From: DATEDA01 sp963789885
GTDB taxonomy: Bacteria; Pseudomonadota; Gammaproteobacteria; Burkholderiales; SG8-39
NCBI GenBank assembly: GCA_963789885.1
Contig: CAWBNB010000003.1
Coordinates: forward strand, 124,001-188,000
Direction: 5' to 3'
Length of the DNA: 64,000 nt
Under the pieces are notes generated by a model. It was not told where the DNA came from. It was given only the letters and a program-made list of their open reading frames with translations, and did not search any database. Below, in pieces: positions 8,625-17,467 of the stretch (positions are counted from its first letter, which is position 1; every line of letters starts with the position of its first letter). The position numbers were made by a program, and so were the translations under genes.

Positions 8625-10243
8625 CGGGAACGGCGTTCGACTACGTCGTCGTCGGCGCCGGTTCCGCCGGCTGCGCGCTTGCCGCGCGGCTCACCGAGGG
8701 CGGGCGGTACCGCGTCCTCCTCCTGGAGGCGGGGGGCGAGGATCGCAACCTCTGGATCCACATCCCGCTCGGCGTCGGCAAGCTGCTCACCAATCCGCAA
8801 TATGCCTGGCCCTTCTACACGGAAGCCCAGCCGGACATGCGCGGGCAGAAGATGTACTGGCCGCGCGGCAAGGTTCTGGGCGGATCGAGCGCGATCAATG
8901 GGATGGCCTACGTCTGGGGAGACCCCCGGGAATTCGACCGCTGGCGCGAAGGGGGGCTGACGGGCTGGGGCTTCGCCGATGTCGCGCCGTACTTCCGGCG
9001 CATGGAGTCGAACCTCTTCACGAGCCGCGAGGGCCGGGGGCGCAACGGGCCGCTGAGGGTGACTGACCGCGCGGTTCGCGAGCCTGATGCGCTTTCGGAC
9101 GGGTTCATCGCTTCGTGCCGTGAGGCCGGGATTCCGGAGACGCCGGACTACAACGTCGTGTCCTACGAGGGCGCGCGCTACCTCGAGCAGTCGGCTCATC
9201 GCGGCCGACGCTGGACCACCGCGACGGCCTACCTCAAGCCGGCGCGCCGCCGGGGCAACCTCGCGGTGGAGACGCATGCTCACGCCTGCCGGGTGATTTT
9301 CGAGGCTCGCCGCGCGGTCGGCGTGGAATACCGCAAGGGCGGAGCCATGCGGCTTGCCCGGGCGGGTCGCGAGGTGCTGCTCTGCGCCGGCGCGATCCAG
9401 TCGCCGCAGCTGCTCGAACTCTCCGGCATCGGGCCGGCCGCGATTCTGCAGGCCGCAGGGATTCCGGTGCTTGCCGACCTGCCGGCGGTCGGCGAGCAGA
9501 TGATCGATCACCTGCAGGTACGCTGTACCTACGAGACGACGCTGCCGATCACGATCAACGACATCATGCGCAGCTTCTGGCGCCGCATGCGCGTCGGGTT
9601 GCAGTACCTCGCCACGCGCAAGGGCCTGATGGCCGGCACGTCATCGACGGCGCACGCGATCGCGCGCACCAGTCCGTCGCTCCCGGCACCGGACGTGATG
9701 GTGCGCATCTACCATATCAGCGGCAAAGATCGCTACTCGCGATCCGCCACCGGCGGCATCGATCCGTATCCGGGTTTCTCGATCGGCGGATTCAAGCTCC
9801 ATCCGGCGTCACGCGGATCCTGTCACGTTCAGTCAGGCGACCCGCTTGCGCATCCCCGCATCCAGCCGAATTACCTCTCTCACCCGGAGGATCGCGAGAC
9901 CGCGCTCGCGCTGCTGCGCCTCGTGCGCAGGATCGCCTCGCAGGCGCCCTTGCGTCCCCTGATCGTCGCGGAGCACCGGCCCGGACCGGAGGTCGTGGAC
10001 GACGATGCGCTCCTCGACTACGTCCGCGAAACCGGCCAGACTTCCTGGCATACCGTCGGGACGTGCCGCATGGGGACCGGCCCGGCCGCGGTGGTCGACT
10101 CCCGGCTGCGCGTGCACGGCGTGCAAGGGCTACGCGTCATGGACGTCTCGGTGATGCCCTCGATCGTCTCGTCGAATACCAACGCCGCGGCGATCATGAT
10201 CGGGGAGAAAGGCGCCGACCTGGTCATGGAGGACGTCCGATGA
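8621..10243 (+). CDS. GMC-family FAD-dependent oxidoreductase (choline/alcohol dehydrogenase-like)
   Basis: 540 residues from a GTG that overlaps the previous stop by four bases. N-terminal FAD-binding GAGSAGCALAARL, GMC signature 1 around WPRGKVLGGSSAINGMAYVWG, signature 2 with GAIQSPQLLELSGIGP, and the C-terminal catalytic pair: His in TSWHTVGTCRMG and Asn in SSNTNAAAIMIGEKGA. It oxidises a primary or secondary alcohol to an aldehyde or ketone. Coupling to a ThDP carboligase suggests it produces or consumes an aldehyde intermediate of the same pathway. Confidence 0.9.
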   Translation: MTGTAFDYVVVGAGSAGCALAARLTEGGRYRVLLLEAGGEDRNLWIHIPLGVGKLLTNPQYAWPFYTEAQPDMRGQKMYWPRGKVLGGSSAINGMAYVWGDPREFDRWREGGLTGWGFADVAPYFRRMESNLFTSREGRGRNGPLRVTDRAVREPDALSDGFIASCREAGIPETPDYNVVSYEGARYLEQSAHRGRRWTTATAYLKPARRRGNLAVETHAHACRVIFEARRAVGVEYRKGGAMRLARAGREVLLCAGAIQSPQLLELSGIGPAAILQAAGIPVLADLPAVGEQMIDHLQVRCTYETTLPITINDIMRSFWRRMRVGLQYLATRKGLMAGTSSTAHAIARTSPSLPAPDVMVRIYHISGKDRYSRSATGGIDPYPGFSIGGFKLHPASRGSCHVQSGDPLAHPRIQPNYLSHPEDRETALALLRLVRRIASQAPLRPLIVAEHRPGPEVVDDDALLDYVRETGQTSWHTVGTCRMGTGPAAVVDSRLRVHGVQGLRVMDVSVMPSIVSSNTNAAAIMIGEKGADLVMEDVR

Positions 10244-10647
10244 AGCGAGCGCGAAAGAAGTCGGCCACGCCGTTCACGGATGCCCAGCGGGCCTCGGGCG
10301 ACTGGAATCCGCTATGGACGACCTTCAGCGAATGGGATCCGGAGTTTCTCGAGGCGTACCTGCGTCTGCGCAACGTGCCGTTCCGCAAGGGGCCGCTACC
10401 CAAGAAAATCAAGGAGCTGATCCTCATCGCGATCAACGCTGCCACCACGCACCTTTACGCGCCCGGAGTGCGCCGCCACATCCAGAACGCGCTGCAGCAC
10501 GGGGCGACGCGCGAGGAGATCATGGAAGCGATCGAGCTGACCACAGTGCTCGGCATCCACTCGAGCAACCTGGCGGTGCCGATTCTCGTGGAGGAGCTTG
10601 AGCGCCGCCGCAAACCCGGCTCGAAGCGCGGGGCCGGAAGGGCGTAG
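10240..10647 (+). CDS. Carboxymuconolactone-decarboxylase-like (AhpD fold) small protein
   Basis: 135 residues; ATG overlaps the GMC stop (ATGA). The helical core KKIKELILIAINAATTHLYA, then HIQNALQHGATREEIMEAIE, is the CMD/AhpD-fold pattern. The CxxC redox pair of peroxidase-type members is absent, so this is a CMD-like or structural member rather than an alkylhydroperoxidase. Last gene of the ThDP-GMC-CMD operon; a 177-base gap to the TRAP receptor follows. Confidence 0.8.
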   Translation: MKRARKKSATPFTDAQRASGDWNPLWTTFSEWDPEFLEAYLRLRNVPFRKGPLPKKIKELILIAINAATTHLYAPGVRRHIQNALQHGATREEIMEAIELTTVLGIHSSNLAVPILVEELERRRKPGSKRGAGRA

Positions 10648-10824
10648 ATGAGCACACCCGCCCGGGCCGCCGCGGCCATCGCTCAACGGGAGGTGCGTGG
10701 CGCCAGCGGACCGGCTTGCGGTGCATGCACGATGTGGAAGTGCGCAGCCTAGACGCACGGATTCCCCCAGGGCGCATGGGAGCGTAGCAATGTAGGTGGT
10801 GTTTTTCCGAAAGGAGGAGTGACG

Positions 10825-11832
10825 ATGAAACGCGGAAATGCAGGGCTGAAGGTGTTGCTGGCGACGACGGCGGCGTTGTCCATGCTGTCGGCGGCGCCGG
10901 CGATCGCGCAGAGCATCACGCTCAAGCTGGCGCACGGTGCGACGCCACAGCAGGCGATCGGCAAGGGCCTGACCCGGTTCGCCGAGCTCGTTGCGGCGAA
11001 GTCGGGCGGTCAGGTGAAGGTCGAGTTGTTCCTCTCCGGGTCGCTCTACAACGAGCGGACCGCGCTCGAAGCGCTGGTGAACGGGGCGATCGACTTCGGC
11101 GGCGCGTCGAACGCGAACTGGGCGGCGTTCACCAACACGCTGCTCTTCATGGACCTGCCGTACGTGTTCAAGGACGAGGAATCGTTCCGCAAGGTGATCC
11201 ACGGCCCGGTGGGCAAGGAGATCGGACAGCGCTTCGAGCGGGACGGATTCAAGCTCCTGATGGCGATGGACAACGCCGGCTTTCGGGACGTCGTGAACAA
11301 CAAGCGCCCGGTCCGCGTCCCGAGCGACATCAAGGGTCTGAAGATGCGCACCACGGCCTCGCCGGTCGAGATCGCCATGATGCGAAACTGGGGCGCCGTG
11401 ACCACGGCCATCGATTGGGGCGAGGTGTACAACGCGCTCGGCGCGGGAGTCGTCGATGGCGAGTTCGTGCAGCCGGTCTGGCTCGCGCACGCCAAGCACT
11501 ACGAGGTCCTGAAGTACGCGACGGAGGTGCAGGCGGTGATCGGCATCAACACCCTCGCGATGCGCAAGGAGCGATTCGACAAGCTGCCGCCGGCCGCACA
11601 GAAGGCGATCCTCGAGGCCGCAGCCGAGGCGCTGGTCTACTCGAACAAGCTCGACGCCGACATGATGGAGGAAGGTCGTGCCATCGCCCGCAAGCTCGGC
11701 GTGCAAACCTACAAGCCGACCCCCGAGGAGATGAAGGTCTGGCAGTCGACCGGCCGCGCGATCTGGAAGGATTTCGATGCCAAGGTCGACAAGCCGCTGC
11801 TGAAGATGGTCCTCGACGCGCAGTCGCAGTAG
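10825..11832 (+). CDS. TRAP transporter substrate-binding protein (DctP family), system 1
   Basis: 335 residues; ATG with AAGGAGG seven bases upstream. Sec signal peptide (MKRGNAGLK, hydrophobic stretch, AIAQ) predicted to be cleaved near residue 29. DctP core: DIKGLKMRTTASPVEIAMMR with the conserved Arg that holds the substrate carboxylate, then the dimer/lid segment AIDWGEVYNALGAGVVDGEF. It delivers a carboxylate to the DctQM pair encoded downstream. Ligand unknown; the surrounding ThDP enzymes suggest an oxo- or sulfo-acid. Confidence 0.92.
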   Translation: MKRGNAGLKVLLATTAALSMLSAAPAIAQSITLKLAHGATPQQAIGKGLTRFAELVAAKSGGQVKVELFLSGSLYNERTALEALVNGAIDFGGASNANWAAFTNTLLFMDLPYVFKDEESFRKVIHGPVGKEIGQRFERDGFKLLMAMDNAGFRDVVNNKRPVRVPSDIKGLKMRTTASPVEIAMMRNWGAVTTAIDWGEVYNALGAGVVDGEFVQPVWLAHAKHYEVLKYATEVQAVIGINTLAMRKERFDKLPPAAQKAILEAAAEALVYSNKLDADMMEEGRAIARKLGVQTYKPTPEEMKVWQSTGRAIWKDFDAKVDKPLLKMVLDAQSQ

Positions 11833-11850
11833 TCGGGCGGGGAGCGAGGC

Positions 11851-11878
11851 GGGAAAGGGGGCCGCGGCCGCCTTTCCC
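11851..11878 (+). terminator. Strong GC hairpin between dctP and dctQ (attenuator/mRNA-stabiliser candidate)
   Basis: GGGAAAGG at 11851-11858 pairs with CCTTTCCC at 11871-11878; the loop contains GGCCGCGGCC (11860-11869), itself self-complementary. No T-run follows, so partial termination or 3' protection of the receptor mRNA is more likely than full termination. Such hairpins are common after receptor genes that must be made in excess. Confidence 0.5.
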
Positions 11879-11896
11879 CCTCCGAGGGGGAGACAG

Positions 11897-12442
11897 ATGT
11901 TGCCGTCAGAGAGCCCGGCGCGCCGGGGCGTCGCGTGGTTCGTCCTGGTCCGCGTTCCGGAGCTCCTTCTCGCGCTGCTGCTCGCGGTGCTGGTGGTGTT
12001 CCTGACCCTGGCCGTCGTGGGGCGCTACGTCTTCGACATCGGCATCGCGTGGTCGGACGAGCTCGCGCGCCTGCTCTTTGTCTGGATCGTGTTCCTGGGC
12101 TTTGCCGTGGCGATACGGCACCGGGGCAACATCGGCGTCGAGCTTCTCGTCGATCGGCTGTCAGGGCGAAACCGTCGCGGGATCATGCTCCTCCAGGACA
12201 CCGCCATCCTCGCCTTCTCGGTAGTCTTCACCTGGCAGGCCGCCGTGACGCTGCGTTTCTCGTTCATGCAGCGCCTGCCGACGCTCGAGGTCACGATCGC
12301 CTGGCTCTACGCGGCGGTGCTGGTTGCCGGCGTGATGATGATCATCTACTCCGCGGCGAATCTGCGCGACACGCTCCGCGCCCGGACCGCCACTCCCCAC
12401 GCCGATGCAGCCGGCGAGGACGCGATCCGGCGCAGCGAATAG
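11897..12442 (+). CDS. TRAP transporter small permease (DctQ family), system 1
   Basis: 181 residues with four predicted membrane helices (about 17-40, 52-70, 93-115, 135-155). The pattern VVGRYVFDIGIAWSDELARLLFVWIVFLGF is the DctQ signature (Trp/Glu region joining helix 1 to helix 2). Start is the ATG after GAGGGGGAGA. It pairs with the DctM channel encoded 10 bases downstream. Confidence 0.9.
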   Translation: MLPSESPARRGVAWFVLVRVPELLLALLLAVLVVFLTLAVVGRYVFDIGIAWSDELARLLFVWIVFLGFAVAIRHRGNIGVELLVDRLSGRNRRGIMLLQDTAILAFSVVFTWQAAVTLRFSFMQRLPTLEVTIAWLYAAVLVAGVMMIIYSAANLRDTLRARTATPHADAAGEDAIRRSE

Positions 12443-12452
12443 AAGCGCTCCC

Positions 12453-13739
12453 ATGACACTCGTGGTACTCATCATCGCTTTCGCCGCGCTCGTGGTGCTC
12501 GGGCTGCCGATCGCCTTCGCGATGGGGATGGCGTCCCTGATCACGGTGCTGTACCAGGGAGGCATCCCGCTCAACCTCATCGTGCACCGGACGGTGATGG
12601 GGGTGGACTCGTTCGTGCTGCTTGCCATTCCGCTCTTCATCTTCGCCGGGACGATCATGGAGATAGGAGGGATCTCCGAGCGGCTGGTGCATTTCGCGCG
12701 GACCGTCTTCGGACGCTTTCGCGGCGGGTTGCCCATGGGCGTCGTGGCGGGGACCATGCTGCAATCCGGCGTCTCCGGGTCGACGATCGCGGACGTCTCG
12801 GCAATGGCGGCGATGACGCTCGGACCGCTCGAGCGGGCGGGCTATCCGAAGCCCTACAGCCTCGCGGTCATCGGCTCGTCCTCCGCCTTCGCGATCCTCA
12901 TTCCCCCCTGCATCCTGATGGTGGTCGTGGCAGCGGTCGCGAACGTCTCGGTGATCGCGCTGTTCGCCGCCGGATTGCTGCCGTCGGTCGTGCTGGGGTT
13001 GATGGTGATCGGCCTGATCCACGTCCAGGCCCGCATCTACGACATGCCGAGGGATCGCGCCCACTCCCTGCGCGAGATCCTCGCCGGGGCGAAGGACGCC
13101 TCGCTTGCGCTCGGTATCCCGGTGTTCATCTTCAGCGGTATCCGCTTCGGGATCGCGACGGTCACCGAGATGGCGGCGCTGACCGTGGTCTATTCCCTGG
13201 TCGTCGGCGGGTTGGTCTACCGCAAGCTGACATGGCGCTCGATCCTTGAGGCGCTCGTGCAGTCCGCGCTCGCCAGCGGGACGATCACGATGATGCTCGG
13301 CTTCGCGATGATCTTCGGTTACCTGATTGCCACCCAGGGCCTGCCGATGGCATTCGCCAACTGGATGCGTGCGGAGCACATCCCGGCGTGGGGCGTGCTG
13401 GTGATCTCGGCGCTGATCTTCGTGTTCATCGGATCGGTGCTGGAGGGCGCGCCCGCGGTGCTGATCTTCGTGCCGATCCTGCTCCCGGTCGTGCGCGCGC
13501 TCCACATCGACGTGGTTCACTGGCTCACGATCGTGGTGCTCGCATCGGGCATCGGCCTGTTCATTCCCCCGACCGGGGTTGCGGTTCTCATGGCATGCAG
13601 CATCGGCAAGATCAAGATGGAAACGCTGTTCAAGCCGATCCTGCCTTTCCTGGCGGTGCTGTTCGTCGGCCTGCTGGTGCTGATCGCCTTCCCCGACATC
13701 ACCACGGTCGTTCCCAAGCTGCTCGACCTTCCATACTGA
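12453..13739 (+). CDS. TRAP transporter large permease (DctM family), system 1
   Basis: 428 residues, 11-12 membrane helices. Contains IPLFIFAGTIMEIGGIS, the hairpin LQSGVSGSTIADVSAMA and IGLFIPPTGVAV, all DctM family features. It drives Na+-coupled uptake of the ligand handed over by the receptor at 10825. Chosen ATG lies 10 bases after the DctQ stop. Seven bases separate it from the second ThDP gene, so P, Q, M and that enzyme are probably one transcript. Confidence 0.93.
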   Translation: MTLVVLIIAFAALVVLGLPIAFAMGMASLITVLYQGGIPLNLIVHRTVMGVDSFVLLAIPLFIFAGTIMEIGGISERLVHFARTVFGRFRGGLPMGVVAGTMLQSGVSGSTIADVSAMAAMTLGPLERAGYPKPYSLAVIGSSSAFAILIPPCILMVVVAAVANVSVIALFAAGLLPSVVLGLMVIGLIHVQARIYDMPRDRAHSLREILAGAKDASLALGIPVFIFSGIRFGIATVTEMAALTVVYSLVVGGLVYRKLTWRSILEALVQSALASGTITMMLGFAMIFGYLIATQGLPMAFANWMRAEHIPAWGVLVISALIFVFIGSVLEGAPAVLIFVPILLPVVRALHIDVVHWLTIVVLASGIGLFIPPTGVAVLMACSIGKIKMETLFKPILPFLAVLFVGLLVLIAFPDITTVVPKLLDLPY

Positions 13740-13746
13740 CGATACG

Positions 13747-15537
13747 ATGAACTCCAGAATCAATGCGGCAACACGGCTCTGCGGCGGTGACCTGATCGTC
13801 GAGTACCTCGTGCGCGAGAAGGTGCCGTACCTCTTCGGCGTGTGCGGCCACGGCAACATCGGGTTTCTCGATTCGGCGCTGAAGGCGCAGGACCGGATCA
13901 AGACGGTGATGACCCATCACGAGCAGACCGCCGGGTTCATGGCCGAGGCCTACTACAAGGTCTCGCACCGGCCGGTCGCCACCTATACCTCCTGCGGACC
14001 GGGATCCTGCAACCTGCCGGTGGCGCTCGCCAGCGCCATGATGGACTCGGCCGCCTACCTTGCGATCACCGGCAATGTCCCGACCGGCCAGTTCAACCGC
14101 AACGCCTTCCAGGAGAGCGGCAAGTTCTTCCAGGCGGACTTCCCGTCCGTGATCCGTCCCTACGTGAAGCGGAGCTTCCAGCCGACGCGCGTGGAGATGC
14201 TGCCGCTGGCGCTCAAGCAGGCGTTCGGGCTCATGCGCACCGGGCGGCCCGGACCGGTCAACCTCGATGTGCCGCTGAACGTGTTCGTCGAGCAGGGCGA
14301 GGTGGAGGTGCCGGAACCCGACCCCCGCGTCGCCCAGCGCACGCCGGGGGACCCGGCGGCAGTGCGTCGCGCCTGGGAGATGCTCGCCGGTGCAGAGCGA
14401 CCGGTTGTCATCGCCGGGCAAGGCGTCCTGCTTGCGGAGGCGTGGGAGGAGCTGCGCGCCTTTGCCGAGCTCACCGGCATCCCGGTCGCCACGAGCCCCA
14501 ACGGCAAGGGCTCGATCGACGAGACGCACGCACTCGCGCTCGGACCGATCGGGCGCAACGGCACCTATGCCGCGAACGGCGCAAGCAGCAAGGCCGACGT
14601 CATCCTGGCGCTCGGCTTCAGCTTCGACGACCGCGCCTCCAGCGCCTGGCTTCCGGGTTACACGTTCAGCATTCCGCCCAGCCGGCTGATCCAGGTCGAT
14701 CTCGACCCGACCGAGATCGGCCGCAACTACCCGGTGGAACTCGGCATTCTGGCCGACATCCGCGGGTTTCTCGCGGGCCTGATCGAGGTTGCGCGGGCGG
14801 GATCGCCGCGGCGCCCGGCCGAAGCCTGGCTGTCCGAGCTAGGTGAGCGCCGCAAGGTATGGGAGACGTATCACGCACCGTTTGGGGCGAGCACGGCCAC
14901 GCCGATCCGGCCGGAGCGCCTCGTCCGCGCGCTCGGGAACGTACTGCCGCCGGAGGCGATCGTCGCTGCCGACGTCGGCTCGCACCATAACTGGCTGGTA
15001 CAGCTCTGGACGACGCGCCGGCCGCGGCGTTTCCTGCAGTCCTGGGGATTCGGCTCCATGGGCTTCGCCACTTCCGGAATCCTCGGAGCGAAACTCGCTG
15101 CCCCGGAAGCACCCTGCGTCGCGGTTGTCGGTGACGGCTCGTTCCTGATGACGCCGCACGCGGTGGCGACTGCGGTCGAGTACGGCATCCCGGTGGTGTG
15201 GGTCGTCTGGAACAACTTCGGCTTCACCTCGATCCGGGACCTGCAGCTCGGCGCGTTCAAGCGCGAGCTCGACTCGTCGTTTCGCCGTGCCGACACCGGG
15301 GAGCTCTACTCGCCGGACTTCGCCTCCCTCGCGCGGTCGTTCGGCGCCGACGGGGTGCGCGTCGACAGGCCCGATGACCTCGAGGAGACGCTCGCGGCGG
15401 CCGTTCGCGCCGGTAGGCCGAGCCTGGTCGAGGTCATGGTCGATCGGGAGATCCGGCCGGTAGCGACCGGGGGCTGGGAGCTGCCGCCGCTGCCGCCCGC
15501 CCAGCCAAACTTCGAGAAGCTGGCGCTCGGCCGGTAG
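13747..15537 (+). CDS. Thiamine-diphosphate-dependent enzyme, acetolactate-synthase-like (second)
   Basis: 596 residues. Pyr domain with the activating Glu in MTHHEQTAGFMAEAYYK, central FAD/nucleotide-type domain (RPVVIAGQGVLL, VILALGFSFDDRAS) and PP domain with VVGDGSFLMTPHAVATAVEYG and the terminal NN of VWNNFGFTS. Clearly divergent from the enzyme at 6927. Candidates are acetolactate synthase-like carboligases, sulfopyruvate- or oxalyl-type decarboxylases; none can be chosen from sequence. Seven bases behind dctM, so it probably acts on the compound the TRAP system imports. Confidence 0.85.
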   Translation: MNSRINAATRLCGGDLIVEYLVREKVPYLFGVCGHGNIGFLDSALKAQDRIKTVMTHHEQTAGFMAEAYYKVSHRPVATYTSCGPGSCNLPVALASAMMDSAAYLAITGNVPTGQFNRNAFQESGKFFQADFPSVIRPYVKRSFQPTRVEMLPLALKQAFGLMRTGRPGPVNLDVPLNVFVEQGEVEVPEPDPRVAQRTPGDPAAVRRAWEMLAGAERPVVIAGQGVLLAEAWEELRAFAELTGIPVATSPNGKGSIDETHALALGPIGRNGTYAANGASSKADVILALGFSFDDRASSAWLPGYTFSIPPSRLIQVDLDPTEIGRNYPVELGILADIRGFLAGLIEVARAGSPRRPAEAWLSELGERRKVWETYHAPFGASTATPIRPERLVRALGNVLPPEAIVAADVGSHHNWLVQLWTTRRPRRFLQSWGFGSMGFATSGILGAKLAAPEAPCVAVVGDGSFLMTPHAVATAVEYGIPVVWVVWNNFGFTSIRDLQLGAFKRELDSSFRRADTGELYSPDFASLARSFGADGVRVDRPDDLEETLAAAVRAGRPSLVEVMVDREIRPVATGGWELPPLPPAQPNFEKLALGR

Positions 15538-15682
15538 ATCGGTGACGACATCAGGCAAGGACGTCCCCCGTCGGCGGCGAACGACCCGGAGGATGGTGCT
15601 ACACGACGTCGAGGGGCGGAGAACCGAGTCGCGGAGCGGGCACCCCTGCCACCGCACGACGTCCGCATTGCGTGCGCGATGT

Positions 15683-15700
15683 CTCCGGTGTTCACCGGAG
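15683..15700 (+). promoter_or_regulatory. 18-bp inverted repeat upstream of carboxyltransferase gene
   Basis: CTCCGGTG TT CACCGGAG: two perfect 8-base arms. It lies in the 254-base gap between the ThDP gene and the carboxyltransferase (start 15792). It may be a terminator stem for the upstream operon (no T-run) or an operator. The rest of that gap shows no coding or other signal. Confidence 0.4.
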
Positions 15701-15791
15701 GGGACTTCGTTGCGAGCGGGAATATCATGTGCAGGCAGTCCGGCGTGCACGCGGGTTCGATATCGTCGGAATGCAGTGGAGGTAGATCGCC

Positions 15792-17327
15792 ATGGCGTTT
15801 GAGGAAGAGCTGTCGGAACTGGCAAGGCGGACCGCGCAGGCCATGGCGATGGGCGGGGCGGACAAACTCGAGCGCCGCCGGGCCGAGGGACACCTGAACG
15901 CGCGCGAACGAATCGAGCGGCTGCTGGATCCGGGCACCTTCCTCGAGAGCGGGCGCTTCGCGACCTCGCACCGCCCGGAGGTCCAAGACCGCACGCCGGC
16001 CGACGGCAAGGTCTCGGGCTACGGCAGGATCGACGGCCGCCCCGTCGCCATGGTGTCGAACGATTTCACCGTGATGGGAGCTTCCAGCTCGGTGGTGAAC
16101 GGCAAGAAGATCCGGCACATGCGCGAGGTCGCCAACCGCAGCGGGATGCCGCTCATCTTCCTCGGCGAGTCATCCGGGGCGCGCATGCCGGACCGGATGG
16201 GTGCGCAGGGACGGGCGATTCTCGGGCAGGACCCGGCCGAGTACCTGCGGCGCCGGCAGTCGCCCTGGGCCTCCGCGCTGCTCGGCGCATGCTACGGCTC
16301 CTCGACGTGGTACGCATGCATGTCCGACTTCGTGGTGATGCGCAAAGGTGCGCTCATGTCGGTTGCGAGCGGTCGCGTGACCTCCCTCGCGATCAGTCAG
16401 CCCGTGGATCCCGAGGACCTTGGCGGCTGGAAGCTGCACGCGGAGACGACGGGGCTCGTCGATCTGGTGGTCGATTCGGATGAGGAGGCGCTCGCCGCGA
16501 TTCGCCGCTTCCTCGGGTACCTCCCCAGTCATCAAGACGAGGCGCCCCCCGTGCACCCGGTCCCCGAGGGCGCGGGCGAGGGCTCGCGCGGGATCCTCGA
16601 TCTCATCCCCCCGGACCGCGCCAAGGTCTACGACGGCCGGCGGATCGTCGAAGCCATCGCCGATCCGGCCAGCACCTTCGAGCTCAAGTCGCGCTTCGGC
16701 AAGTCGATCGCCACCGTGCTCGCGAGGCTCGACGGCAGGACCGTGGGATTCCTCGCGAACAACCCGATGTTCAAGGCGGGGGCGATCGACGTCGACGCAT
16801 GCGCCAAGGCGACGAGCTTCATGGTGCTCTGCGACAGCTTCAACGTGCCGATCGTCTTCCTCGTCGACCAGCCCGGCTTCCTCATCGGGCTGGAGGGCGA
16901 GCGCCGCGGCGCCCCGGGCCGGATCATCAACTGGATGAACGCCCTCTCGCTCGTCACTGTGCCGAAGATTTCGCTCATCATGCGAAAGAGCTACGGCCAG
17001 GCCTACCTGAACATGGGCGGCGGGCGCAACTCGGACGAGGTCGTGAGCTGGCCGAACGCCGACCTCGGGTTCATGGCGCCGGAGGTCGGGGTCAACGTCA
17101 TGTACGGCGTCAAGAAGGAGGACGACCCGAAGCGCTTTCAGGAGCTTGTCGAGGAGCTCGCGCGCGATACCGCGGTCTGGGGCCTCGCATCGCTGTACGA
17201 GACGCAGGCCGTGATCGATCCGCGCGAGACCCGCGAGTGCCTCACCTCCCTGCTCGCCGTGCATCGGACGCGGCACGGCAGCGAGGTCGGCAAGCATCAC
17301 CTGAGCAATTGGCCCACCAGCTACTAG
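15792..17327 (+). CDS. Acyl-CoA carboxylase carboxyltransferase subunit (crotonase-superfamily, PccB/MccB type), copy 1
   Basis: 511 residues; ATG preceded by GGAGG. Two-domain carboxyltransferase: the N half carries the acyl-CoA-binding region (FLGESSGARMPDRMGAQG), the C half the biotin-binding region (VDQPGFLIGLEGERRGAPGR, MRKSYGQAYLNMGGGRNSDE). It transfers CO2 between carboxybiotin and an acyl-CoA. No biotin carboxylase or carrier lies next to it; the only ones in the window are at 32840 and 38986. It is a same-length paralogue of the protein at 39238. It precedes a split acyl-CoA synthetase, which would supply its CoA ester. Confidence 0.92.
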   Translation: MAFEEELSELARRTAQAMAMGGADKLERRRAEGHLNARERIERLLDPGTFLESGRFATSHRPEVQDRTPADGKVSGYGRIDGRPVAMVSNDFTVMGASSSVVNGKKIRHMREVANRSGMPLIFLGESSGARMPDRMGAQGRAILGQDPAEYLRRRQSPWASALLGACYGSSTWYACMSDFVVMRKGALMSVASGRVTSLAISQPVDPEDLGGWKLHAETTGLVDLVVDSDEEALAAIRRFLGYLPSHQDEAPPVHPVPEGAGEGSRGILDLIPPDRAKVYDGRRIVEAIADPASTFELKSRFGKSIATVLARLDGRTVGFLANNPMFKAGAIDVDACAKATSFMVLCDSFNVPIVFLVDQPGFLIGLEGERRGAPGRIINWMNALSLVTVPKISLIMRKSYGQAYLNMGGGRNSDEVVSWPNADLGFMAPEVGVNVMYGVKKEDDPKRFQELVEELARDTAVWGLASLYETQAVIDPRETRECLTSLLAVHRTRHGSEVGKHHLSNWPTSY

Positions 17328-17467
17328 AAGGCGGGACGTCGCATTGCGCGCGCGAAGACGCCGGGATCGTCGCGCCGTCCGGATGGCGCCCGGGACTCCC
17401 GTGACGCGCATCGACTCCGTTTCGCCGGATTTCCGGATCCTTGCGATCGGGACGCAGGCGCGCTGAG

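Noticed and set aside
6927..15537. Both ThDP enzymes as biosynthetic acetolactate synthase (ilvB)
   Set aside because: No small regulatory subunit nearby, Xsc-like motif in the first, catabolic and transport neighbours in both.
15538..15791. Possible small gene in the 254-base gap before the carboxyltransferase
   Set aside because: No reading frame shows a family-like composition or a credible start and RBS; only the 18-bp inverted repeat stands out.
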